Shown here: piece after piece, positions 46,187-52,915 of the stretch
Numbering within the stretch: position 1 is the first letter of the stretch
How the letters are laid out: each line of letters opens with the position of its first letter
Origin: Siderastrea siderea
Taxonomy: Eukaryota > Cnidaria > Anthozoa > Scleractinia > Rhizangiidae
Length of the DNA: 64,000 nt
Reading direction: 5' to 3'
NCBI GenBank assembly: GCA_964030785.1
Contig: OZ034972.1
Span: 12,825,819-12,889,818, forward strand
Notes under the pieces: generated by a model
Database searches by the model: none
The model's input: only the letters and a program-made list of their open reading frames with translations
What the model was told of the DNA's origin: nothing
Position numbers and translations under genes: made by a program

Positions 46187-46882
46187 TTACAAATGAAAGT
46201 CTTCCAATTCCATACGTAATTGATCAATGTTCTCGGGTAGACAGAAGGTGCGGTTGAACAAGGCTTGAATTTCGGCTCGGGTTTTCGCGTCCACATCCCG
46301 GGATCCCACAATAGCACTGCTTTGATGAAGGGTGGGCTTTTTAGGTCCCCAGGGGACAAATTGACTGCCAGTGACCAGGGTGGCGGCATTCTCATTGACT
46401 TGGTAGTAATGGTCCGAGCGGTACCATGATTGACTGGGTATGTCAAACAGGTAGACGGGTTTGCCTTGATCCATAGCCAATTGCACAGTCCAACCAGTGC
46501 CTCCTTTCACGCGTTTATGATCCGGTTCCAAGATGCCAAAGGCATAGATCGTATGGGCTTTTTTGGCAATTTGATAATTGCGTTGCAGCAATTGCAGGGT
46601 GTAAAAATGACTGGGCATTTGTTTGCCTAGTTTCTCCGCCGCCTGGTGAAGATGGGGGTTGGCCAACATCAGGACTTCCACCGTAGAAGGGGTGATGAAA
46701 GTGGCTCGTGGATGGTTCGGGGGGACCAGGACTTCTAGCTGCATCCCAAATTGTTTAGCCAGTTCTTCCACGAGGGCATCCGTACCTTTGGCTCCCCCGG
46801 TGTAGACCACATGGCCATGGCCAATTTGGAGTTCCAAGGCATCCACATCGTGTTCTCCAATCATGTCGATGTTGGGGGGCAT
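46187..46882 (-). CDS. SLOG/DprA-like Rossmann-fold protein
   Basis: A 231-residue frame with the signature of the SLOG superfamily (DprA, LOG, TIR-associated nucleotide-sensing proteins): a beta strand V-V-Y-T followed by G-G-A-K-G-T-D-A at about residues 29-36, then an amphipathic helix. A second part has V-K-G-G-T-G-W-T-V-Q-L-A and V-Y-L-F-D. Known family members bind nucleotides or nucleotide-derived ligands or process them. A role against host signalling or in nucleotide metabolism is possible, but nothing in the sequence decides. The start overlaps the stop region of the preceding frame by 22 bases in another phase. Confidence 0.65.
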   Translation of the reverse strand: MPPNIDMIGEHDVDALELQIGHGHVVYTGGAKGTDALVEELAKQFGMQLEVLVPPNHPRATFITPSTVEVLMLANPHLHQAAEKLGKQMPSHFYTLQLLQRNYQIAKKAHTIYAFGILEPDHKRVKGGTGWTVQLAMDQGKPVYLFDIPSQSWYRSDHYYQVNENAATLVTGSQFVPWGPKKPTLHQSSAIVGSRDVDAKTRAEIQALFNRTFCLPENIDQLRMELEDFHL

Positions 46883-47085
46883 TCAAATACGTAGCCGGTG
46901 TCTGGGCCTACAATAGCTAGAATCTCCGTGGGAGTCAACCCTAAGGCCAAACCGAAATCAATGACGTGGTGCTGTCGGCACTGTTGGAACGTGAATCCCG
47001 CTGCTAGACCTCGTTTGACCCGTTCAGCCAAATAGTCTTCGGTGGAAGCAAAGTTGTCTCGGTTGAGATCTTGGTAGTAGTCCAT
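46861..47085 (-). CDS. 74-residue frame preceding and overlapping the SLOG gene
   Basis: This frame has protein-like composition (E-D-Y-L-A-E-R-V-K-R-G-L-A, L-G-L-T-P-T-E-I-L) and starts 40-50 bases after a minus-strand TATTTAAG-like box near 47124-47134. It ends inside the first codons of the SLOG gene in a different phase. It could be an independent small protein with coupled translation of the next gene, or the N-terminal part of one protein separated by a frame break. I do not recognise a domain. Confidence 0.5.
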   Translation of the reverse strand: MDYYQDLNRDNFASTEDYLAERVKRGLAAGFTFQQCRQHHVIDFGLALGLTPTEILAIVGPDTGYVFECPPTST

Positions 47086-47123
47086 CTACTTGGAATGATA
47101 ACTCAGGGACCCAGGGAGCTCCT

Positions 47124-47260
47124 TAAATAGGGACAATGGACCAATGGGAAGACAAGAGGACCTTATTTGGAGAGGCAAAAGCTGACCAATGGGAAGATAA
47201 CAAGTCCTTATATGGGTAGGATAAGCTGACCAATGACAGGTAAGGGCCCAACGTATAAAA
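47124..47260. promoter_or_regulatory. divergent promoter with three CCAATG boxes
   Basis: GACCAATGGGAAGA occurs at about 47138 and again near 47193, and GACCAATGACAGG near 47229. TATAAAA at 47254-47260 faces right, 45 bases before the ATG at 47299. A minus-strand TATTTAAGG-like box near 47130 faces left. The repeated CCAAT boxes between divergent TATA boxes are a classical two-way promoter. Confidence 0.7.
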
Positions 47261-47298
47261 AGGCATGGGCAGTGGGGGTGAAATCAACCTTGAGTACG

Positions 47299-47451
47299 AT
47301 GTCTGTCGATCGGAAGAGAAAGCCAAGCGTACACCCTGCGGGGAAGAAGAAGAAGAAGGCCATTCAACATATGACGCCCGGGGACTGTGGTGTGCGACGT
47401 GGTGGAAGACACCCGAGCTGCCGTGGAAGACATGATGAAAGAATTGAATGA
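47299..47451 (+). CDS. short lysine-rich frame overlapping the GRF gene
   Basis: The first ATG after the TATA box at 47254. It encodes a strongly basic segment (R-K-R-K-P, G-K-K-K-K-K) that looks like a nuclear localisation signal, then runs out of frame with the GRF zinc-finger protein it overlaps. The following frame has no upstream ATG of its own before 47432. A frame change between the two, genuine or from an assembly error, would explain the arrangement. Confidence 0.4.
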   Translation: MSVDRKRKPSVHPAGKKKKKAIQHMTPGDCGVRRGGRHPSCRGRHDERIE

Positions 47452-48175
47452 CATGGTGGAGCAATCACCCCCATCACCTCAATTCACTCTGACGACCGTG
47501 TATGACAATGCGGAGGACTATGCTCAAGCGAAAGCCAACAGAGCCCTAGCTAATTCGGTGGACACTATGGTATGCCCTTGCCATAATGTGCGTTTGGAGG
47601 CCCGAGAATCTCAAAAGGGATGGAAGTATGTGAAATGTCCCATGCAACCGTGTTTGCTGTTTTGTGGTCAAGATCAAGTTCTGGAGTATATGAAAGCCGT
47701 GTATAGTCAACCTGATGTAGAAGTGTTGGACATGTGGTGTTGTTTACAATGCTTTTGCCGTGAACCCGCCACGCTTCAACAGAGTCATTCGACCCAGAAC
47801 CCCGATCGGTTGTTTCTGACTTGTTCCAAGAAAACGTGTGGCTTCTTCCGATGGGCCGATCAACCCTTGGGTCCCAAGTACTGGACGTGGTTTCATGACA
47901 ACCCTCCCAAAAAAGCCGACCAACAAGCTGAATCTCCCACCCGTGATGCTCAAGGATATCCCAAGAGGGGCTATGACATCCCTGGCCCGCCAGTCCAAAG
48001 CAAAGAGGATCGGCCCTTGACAGAGTATGAGAAACAATTGTTACGAGAAATTCAAGAGCTCAAGAACCGTCAAGAAATGATGGTAGCCCCAGCTCCACCA
48101 CCCCCCAAGTACAGTGACAGTGTGGAGAACTGGCAGAAAGGTCTAGAGACCATCAGCTGTGGACGACTCTTTTAA
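47432..48175 (+). CDS. GRF-type zinc finger protein
   Basis: The open frame extends 5' to 47387 without an ATG; the first ATG is at 47432. Two cysteine modules are visible. The first has C-P-C-H, K-Y-V-K-C-P and C-L-L-F-C-G. The second has C-C-L-Q-C-F-C, a N-P-D-R-L-F-L-T-C-S segment and C-G-F-F-R-W-A-D. The latter is the zf-GRF signature seen in topoisomerase III-alpha, NEIL3 and APE2, where it binds single-stranded DNA. A DNA replication or repair role in the element is therefore plausible. The C-terminus carries a charged helix and a P-A-P-P-P-P-K stretch. An AATAAA follows at 48196-48201. An N-terminal frame problem is described under the preceding entry. Confidence 0.7.
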   Translation: MMKELNDMVEQSPPSPQFTLTTVYDNAEDYAQAKANRALANSVDTMVCPCHNVRLEARESQKGWKYVKCPMQPCLLFCGQDQVLEYMKAVYSQPDVEVLDMWCCLQCFCREPATLQQSHSTQNPDRLFLTCSKKTCGFFRWADQPLGPKYWTWFHDNPPKKADQQAESPTRDAQGYPKRGYDIPGPPVQSKEDRPLTEYEKQLLREIQELKNRQEMMVAPAPPPPKYSDSVENWQKGLETISCGRLF

Positions 48176-48195
48176 TGGTTTAAAAAGGAGTAGGA

Positions 48196-48201
48196 AATAA
48201 A
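48196..48201 (+). terminator. AATAAA polyadenylation signal
   Basis: AATAAA lies 21 bases after the GRF gene stop and just before the next gene. Confidence 0.55.
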
Positions 48202-48220
48202 ATTTTTTATCAATGTCACC

Positions 48221-48583
48221 ATGGAGTCTGTGTGTGATGCGTGGGAGTCTATCTTGTCCCTGGGGCAATGGCAATGTCATCAAACCCTTTGTCAAGTCTT
48301 ATATGATGATCAACCCGGCACCCAAATCCCCATAACCCCATGTCCCGAGGACACGCATCCTCTCCACCTCTTTGAAGAAACCCATGTGGACCGCAACCTG
48401 TATCGATGGGTGGTGTTTGTCTTATGGTTAAAAGCTCACCCAGAGGCATGGCGATGGTATCGAATCATTCAAAAGGCGCATCCCCACACGGTCCCCACCA
48501 TATCGACCTTATGGGGTGAATGCCAAAAAGTATGGCCCCTCGAAAGAGAACCCAACGCTGGAGTTCGTCGTCATCATGGTTGA
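48221..48583 (+). CDS. unknown 120-residue element protein
   Basis: I do not recognise this protein. It is rich in tryptophan and histidine (W-Q-C-H-Q-T-L-C, Y-R-W-V-V-F-V-L-W-L, A-W-R-W-Y-R-I-I) and probably helical. A TTAAAAAGG box at 48180 stands 41 bases before the ATG, matching the spacing used elsewhere in the element. It overlaps the start of the integrase gene by about 50 bases in another phase. Confidence 0.5.
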   Translation: MESVCDAWESILSLGQWQCHQTLCQVLYDDQPGTQIPITPCPEDTHPLHLFEETHVDRNLYRWVVFVLWLKAHPEAWRWYRIIQKAHPHTVPTISTLWGECQKVWPLEREPNAGVRRHHG

Positions 48584-49686
48584 AGAAAACCAAGGTTTCG
48601 TCAAAGAAGAAGGCCAATGTCTCGCAACAATGGTTAAACCGTTACCATGATCCTCGTGCCCCGGGGAGTTTAGGTGGGGTGCAACGATTTGCTAAAGCCC
48701 AGGGTCTCCCTTTGAAAAAAGCCCAACGGGTGTTGGAACAGGATGTGGGTTACACCTTGCATAAACCCCGACGTCGTCGTTTTGCTACCTTACCCGTGAT
48801 CGTAGAGGGGTTGGATGATCAATGGGCCGCGGATTTAGTGGAAGTGCAACGTTTGGCCAAACATAATCGGGGTATACGCTACTTGTTGACCGTCGTGGAT
48901 GTCTTGTCCAAGTACGCGTGGGTCGAACCGTTGAAAACCAAAACCGGCGTGGCCCTCGTGAAAGCCTTTGAGAAGATTGTGAGACAAGGAGGGCGTCACC
49001 CGAATCGATTGCAAACGGATCGAGGGAAAGAATTTTATAATCGGACCTTTCAACGATGGGTCGACGAGCAAGACATTCAACATTTTTCGACCGAAGGGGA
49101 TGCCAAAGCCAGTGTCGTGGAACGATTTAACCGCACCTTGAAAGAACGGTTGTACCGTTATTTGACCGCGGCCAACACGTTGAAGTTTGACGATGTCTTA
49201 CCCGAGTTGGTGCAGGGGTATAATGCCACTCGTCATCGAAGTATTGGTATGCCCCCCGAAAACGTGACGTGGGACAACGAAGAAGCCGTGTGGAAACGAT
49301 TGTACAGCAAACGATTGAAAGGCTACAAAAAACCCCAATTGAAGGTGGGGGATCATGTCCGTCTCAATACGATTCATCGTACCTTTGAAAAAGGGTATTT
49401 ACCCGGTTGGACCGAAGAAGTGTTTGTGGTGCATCGTGTGGTGCCGGGCCCTGTCCCCACGTATAAGATTCGCGAATGGGATGAGACCCCCGTCCAAGGT
49501 ACGTTTTATGAAGAGGATTTACAAAAAGTCCATGTGTCCGAGGTGTTTCGGATCGAGAAGGTACTTAAGCGACAAAAAGGTCGTTGGTTGGTCAAGTGGA
49601 AAGGGTGGCCCGACAAGTACAATAGTTGGATTGCTCGTGGAGACGTGACATCCCTTCGACCCCGCAAACGACGCCGACGCCGCTAA
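48532..49686 (+). CDS. RVE-family integrase with C-terminal chromodomain
   Basis: Inserts the element into host chromatin. The RNase H-fold core carries the catalytic triad: D in Q-W-A-A-D (about residue 101), D in L-Q-T-D-R-G-K-E-F (about 163) and E in S-V-V-E-R-F-N-R (about 197), spaced D-x33-E as expected. After it comes an SH3-like segment (K-V-G-D-H-V-R-L) and a chromodomain, F-R-I-E-K-V-L..W-L-V-K-W-K-G-W-P-D-K-Y-N-S-W-I, then an arginine tail. The chromodomain may steer insertion to methylated histone marks, as in chromoviruses. I prefer the ATG at 48532 (A at -3, G at +4) over 48520. The canonical N-terminal HHCC zinc knuckle is not obvious. All catalytic residues are intact. Confidence 0.9.
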   Translation: MAPRKRTQRWSSSSSWLKKTKVSSKKKANVSQQWLNRYHDPRAPGSLGGVQRFAKAQGLPLKKAQRVLEQDVGYTLHKPRRRRFATLPVIVEGLDDQWAADLVEVQRLAKHNRGIRYLLTVVDVLSKYAWVEPLKTKTGVALVKAFEKIVRQGGRHPNRLQTDRGKEFYNRTFQRWVDEQDIQHFSTEGDAKASVVERFNRTLKERLYRYLTAANTLKFDDVLPELVQGYNATRHRSIGMPPENVTWDNEEAVWKRLYSKRLKGYKKPQLKVGDHVRLNTIHRTFEKGYLPGWTEEVFVVHRVVPGPVPTYKIREWDETPVQGTFYEEDLQKVHVSEVFRIEKVLKRQKGRWLVKWKGWPDKYNSWIARGDVTSLRPRKRRRRR

Positions 49687-49691
49687 AAACA

Positions 49692-50732
49692 ATGACATTG
49701 GTGCCCAATTCTTCGTTTTACGTGACGTTGATGAGTCATGCGAGTACCAAAGAGTTTCCTGGGAACAAGAGTCATCATTTCAGAAACCGATTGCCTAAAC
49801 CCATCCGATTTGTGGGACGAGGATGGATGGTGGGTATGGTGAGTTTATCCTTTCCCACCATTCCCGTGATAACGGAAGAAGGAGGCGTGGGTGATTCCCA
49901 TCCTCTGTTGTACGTACGATGGCACGAACGGGTGCATGACACAAACGATCAAGGGGAAGATGTCTGGTGGCATCAACGGCGCGAACTCTTTGTGTACGGA
50001 CGAGATATGAGAAAGGAGATGGCCTCGTCGACGGGATCGCACTTTTTTCATCAATTGGTGTACCGTTACGTGCAAGCCCGTGCCAAACAAACCGAACCCC
50101 TTAACAAATGGGCCGAGAACAATGGCGTCAAATTGTACCCGACCTTTGAATGGACCTCCGAAGGGGATTTGGTGTTGAATACCGTCAATGTGGATTACAA
50201 AGTGCAAGTGGCACGCGTGGAATGGGGCAGAACCTTGGCGCTGAGAATGGGATGGATTGAACAAGTGTCGACGGGCGTGTATCGATTGGGTCCGAATCTC
50301 TTGCAAGAATTTCATTCGGACTCCATTCCCATTCCGACCGATGTCCTGGATGGCAGCAACAAGCCCGCCTTTTGGAAAGTGGATGGGGATTATCTGAACT
50401 TGAGTATGACGTGTAATTGGCGGTTTGTGAATGTGAACCAGACCTTTCGTCCCTCGTTGGAATTTCCCTCGGCGCGTCCTTTGCACGTGTATTGTGATGT
50501 AGGGACCAGCAGTATGGTAGGGGGCCGCATCACCGATCTCTTACGAGAAATCAAGTACCAGCCTCAAAACACCACCCACTTTGAACCTCGACATATTCAA
50601 TATATCCCAGTACGCAATGAAGTGGTGGAAATCGTCGAAACCCAGTTGGCCGAAACCAATGGGGATCTGGTGAAATTTGGTGAAGGCCATGCCCTCCTGA
50701 CCCTCCACTTTAAAAGGGAAGTGGTGGTGTGA
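49692..50732 (+). CDS. penton-like minor capsid protein candidate, copy 1
   Basis: Starts at the ATG 5 bases after the integrase stop (346 residues). It is a clear paralogue of the next gene: both share S-F-Y-V-T-L...S-H-A near the start, R-L-P-x-P, G-W-x-V-G, and a C-terminal G-x-R-I/V-T-D-L-L-R-E-I followed by F-E-P-x-H-I-Q-Y-x-P-x-R-N-E-V-V-E-I and G-E-G-H...L-H-F-K. This pattern recurs beside F54H12.2-like capsid proteins in animal Polintons. A beta-rich, single-jelly-roll penton is the favoured role, by position and by the need for one, not by motif proof. Confidence 0.6.
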   Translation: MTLVPNSSFYVTLMSHASTKEFPGNKSHHFRNRLPKPIRFVGRGWMVGMVSLSFPTIPVITEEGGVGDSHPLLYVRWHERVHDTNDQGEDVWWHQRRELFVYGRDMRKEMASSTGSHFFHQLVYRYVQARAKQTEPLNKWAENNGVKLYPTFEWTSEGDLVLNTVNVDYKVQVARVEWGRTLALRMGWIEQVSTGVYRLGPNLLQEFHSDSIPIPTDVLDGSNKPAFWKVDGDYLNLSMTCNWRFVNVNQTFRPSLEFPSARPLHVYCDVGTSSMVGGRITDLLREIKYQPQNTTHFEPRHIQYIPVRNEVVEIVETQLAETNGDLVKFGEGHALLTLHFKREVVV

Positions 50733-50746
50733 AGAAGAAAGACAAC

Positions 50747-51799
50747 ATGTCGTTCTACGTGACGTTACCCAGTCATGCCAACCGACGTGAATTTCCCAAC
50801 AACCAAGCTAATTCCTTCAAGATTCGTTTACCTCAACCGTTACAGCTCACGGCAGGTGGTTGGCAAGTGGGGTTGAGTGCCATTTCCTTACCGGACACGG
50901 GGGTCAACATTTTTAATCTGCTGCCATCGGATCAGTTCGTGTTTGGTACCTCTTGTTATCGAATGACCCCCTCCGCGGGACGTAAGGTCTTTAGCTTCAA
51001 TATGAAAATGGACGATTTGAAACATGATGATTCCATTGTGGATGGCGTGACCTTTATGAAAGCCTTTTTTCATTGGGTGAGGCAACGTATGAACTATGCT
51101 TACATGGGCTACTATGGTGCACCGTATTCGGAGCGGGGAAAGAAGACGTGTACGACCTTTGAGTGGGACGGTGAGGATTTGGTCATGAACAATCGCAATA
51201 TCATGCGGTACAAGTACGTGCTTCCATACAAAGACAACACGACGATGTTCGTCCCTCACTTTGCCATTCATCATCTCATGGCCGAAAAAATGGGATGGTT
51301 TAAAAAAAACGACCAAGGAAACTATGTGTTGGGACCCAACTTGAACATGGAATTCCGTGATGACAAGGTACCCAACAATAGCGACATTGAATTACGAAAT
51401 AGCAAGGACGACCCGGAGTATTATCAAGTGACCACGGATGGGGCTGGGACCACGTGGATTTGGTTGAGTTTCAGCGTGAATTGGCGTTTCACCAATTTGA
51501 ATGTAGCGTTTCGGGCGGTGGTGGGTGACCCTACACGAACGTTGCACGTGTACTCCGACGTGGCAGGCAGCAGTGTGGTGGGCAATCGCGTGACCGATTT
51601 GTTGCGTGAAATCCAGTACAAGCGACAAGGCAGAGGCACCATGTACTTTGAACCGTTGCACATTCAATACCTACCTCTTCGTAACGAAGTCGTGGAAATC
51701 ATTCACGTTCAAGTGGCTGAAACGATTGGTGCCGGAGGAGACTTGGTCAAGTTTGGTGAAGGTCATACCATTGTCACGTTACACTTCAAAAAGGCATAA
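50747..51799 (+). CDS. penton-like minor capsid protein candidate, copy 2
   Basis: 350 residues, starting 15 bases after copy 1, with a TTAAAAGG box 37 bases before the ATG. The N-terminal and C-terminal blocks are shared with copy 1 in the same order, while the middle third has diverged, for example Y-M-G-Y-Y-G-A-P in a tyrosine-rich loop. Divergence in the middle but conservation at the ends suggests a common scaffold with a variable surface, as if the two form a hetero-oligomer or alternative spikes. The frame is intact. Confidence 0.6.
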   Translation: MSFYVTLPSHANRREFPNNQANSFKIRLPQPLQLTAGGWQVGLSAISLPDTGVNIFNLLPSDQFVFGTSCYRMTPSAGRKVFSFNMKMDDLKHDDSIVDGVTFMKAFFHWVRQRMNYAYMGYYGAPYSERGKKTCTTFEWDGEDLVMNNRNIMRYKYVLPYKDNTTMFVPHFAIHHLMAEKMGWFKKNDQGNYVLGPNLNMEFRDDKVPNNSDIELRNSKDDPEYYQVTTDGAGTTWIWLSFSVNWRFTNLNVAFRAVVGDPTRTLHVYSDVAGSSVVGNRVTDLLREIQYKRQGRGTMYFEPLHIQYLPLRNEVVEIIHVQVAETIGAGGDLVKFGEGHTIVTLHFKKA

Positions 51800-51832
51800 A
51801 AAAGAGAGACGAGAAGGGAACCCAAGTCAATC

Positions 51833-52069
51833 ATGCCTCCGAAACGACGACGACGACGACGACGACGACGACCACAGCGTCCACAAGCGGGGGAAGGGGT
51901 CAACGCGGTGATTGCCGGGATTCCTAAGGCCGCTTGGTCCATCACCAAAGGGGTAGAAAAGTTAGCCAAAAAGAATTACCTAAGATCAACGAAGAAACGT
52001 ATGGAAGAAATGCGAAGTGGGAAACGCAAACGGTGGGCGGGGGAATCGTTTACGTGCAACCTCATGTGA
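51833..52069 (+). CDS. small basic core-like protein
   Basis: 78 residues beginning with an unbroken run of nine arginines after M-P-P-K-R, then a hydrophobic helix (I-A-G-I-P-K-A-A-W-S-I) and a basic tail. The charge suggests DNA condensation in the particle, comparable in role to adenoviral core proteins. A CATAAAAA box is 37 bases before the ATG. Unlike its neighbours it lacks the Q-R-G-G motif. Confidence 0.6.
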   Translation: MPPKRRRRRRRRRPQRPQAGEGVNAVIAGIPKAAWSITKGVEKLAKKNYLRSTKKRMEEMRSGKRKRWAGESFTCNLM

Positions 52070-52070
52070 G

Positions 52071-52078
52071 TATAAAAA
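52071..52078 (+). promoter_or_regulatory. TATA box of the 52108 gene
   Basis: TATAAAAA overlaps the end region of the previous gene and lies 37 bases before the ATG at 52108. Confidence 0.65.
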
Positions 52079-52107
52079 GAAAACAAGGGTTGTGAAAACA
52101 AACAAAG

Positions 52108-52293
52108 ATGCCCAAGACAAGAGTGCGTCGAATGAGACGAAGAAGGCAACGAGGGGGTCTCTTGCCCCTGGCCGCCCTCATTCCAGCCTTGATCGCTGGA
52201 GGAAAAGCTGTGGCGTTGGGTGCCGCGGGGGGTGCCGCGAGTTACGGGGCTAAAAAAGGGTTGGAAGCCGCTTTTCGGAAAAGAAGACGATGA
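52108..52293 (+). CDS. micro virion protein with Q-R-G-G and hydrophobic helix
   Basis: 61 residues: an arginine-rich leader ending in R-R-R-R-Q-R-G-G, a glycine/alanine-rich hydrophobic helix, and a basic tail. The central phrase, L-I-A-G-G-K-A-V-A-L, closely parallels G-L-G-K-A-V-A-L in the 54-residue protein at 57666, so the two are probably paralogues. The leader could be removed by the element's protease at the G-G, exposing a membrane-active helix like adenoviral protein VI or X. This role is inferred. Confidence 0.6.
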   Translation: MPKTRVRRMRRRRQRGGLLPLAALIPALIAGGKAVALGAAGGAASYGAKKGLEAAFRKRRR

Positions 52294-52299
52294 TGACGG

Positions 52300-52307
52300 T
52301 ATAAAAA
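52300..52307 (+). promoter_or_regulatory. TATA box of the 52360 gene
   Basis: TATAAAAA 60 bases before the ATG at 52360, immediately after the stop of the previous gene. Confidence 0.65.
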
Positions 52308-52359
52308 GGGGGTCACGTGAAGCACAGACAAAACGTTTATCCCTGGTGAAGAAGACACC

Positions 52360-52686
52360 ATGCGTGGGGGAAGTTTGACACGATTTCGAACCGACGAGTG
52401 GTATGATCAACAAGGCAAAGGAGTGATGACGGATCTGATGCGTGGGGGGTTGCAAGGTCTTATAAGGACGCGAAATCCTTTAAAATTGCCTAGTAATATC
52501 AAGAGAGGCTTGGAAACGGGTTTGACACGAGGTATCAAACGCAAAGCCGAAGACGTCCTTAAAAAGGAAATCACCAAACAAGCCAAGAAAGCGTTGAGTC
52601 ATAAGAACGTGAAAGAAGCTGTGCGGGTGGCCAGTGCTTTGTTTCCCAAACAAACCAAACGTGCACGTGATATTTTGGGAGTGTGA
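52360..52686 (+). CDS. unknown basic helical virion-type protein, 108 residues
   Basis: Starts M-R-G-G-S-L, has a second G-G at L-M-R-G-G-L-Q-G-L, and continues with lysine-rich amphipathic helices (R-K-A-E-D-V-L-K-K-E-I-T-K-Q). It lies in the cluster of small virion proteins between penton-like and major capsid genes. Function unknown; the two R-G-G sites are candidate protease targets. Confidence 0.55.
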   Translation: MRGGSLTRFRTDEWYDQQGKGVMTDLMRGGLQGLIRTRNPLKLPSNIKRGLETGLTRGIKRKAEDVLKKEITKQAKKALSHKNVKEAVRVASALFPKQTKRARDILGV

Positions 52687-52688
52687 AC

Positions 52689-52913
52689 ATGGAACCCGTG
52701 CATTCACGACCTCGACGGATTCGTAGTGATCGAGGGTTGTCTCAATGGGGAGGACTGTATCCGTTTTGGAAACTCATGCGACGACGACAACGTGGTGGCT
52801 GGTTAAGTCCCGAGGTGATGAGAGTCCCCGGGTTTGATTTGAGACAACGTTTAGCACGACGACGCTATAAAAACCCCTCACGACGACGACGGGGTACCAC
52901 TCGACGACGTTAA
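52689..52913 (+). CDS. small arginine-rich virion-type protein with Q-R-G-G
   Basis: 75-residue frame starting with M-E-P at 52689, just after the previous stop. It contains M-R-R-R-Q-R-G-G-W-L-S-P in the middle and ends in an R-R-R-R-G-T-T-R-R-R tail. Its 3' end carries the TATA box (52866-52873) of the major capsid gene that starts 3 bases after its stop. It is probably a core or cement protein; no family recognised. Confidence 0.55.
   Translation: MEPVHSRPRRIRSDRGLSQWGGLYPFWKLMRRRQRGGWLSPEVMRVPGFDLRQRLARRRYKNPSRRRRGTTRRR
52866..52873 (+). promoter_or_regulatory. TATA box of the major capsid gene
   Basis: TATAAAAA inside the preceding frame, 50 bases before the ATG at 52916. Confidence 0.6.
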
Positions 52914-52915
52914 AC

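Noticed and set aside
49845..50486. 213-residue minus-strand frame
   Set aside because: Antisense shadow of the first penton-like gene, histidine-rich due to codon use.
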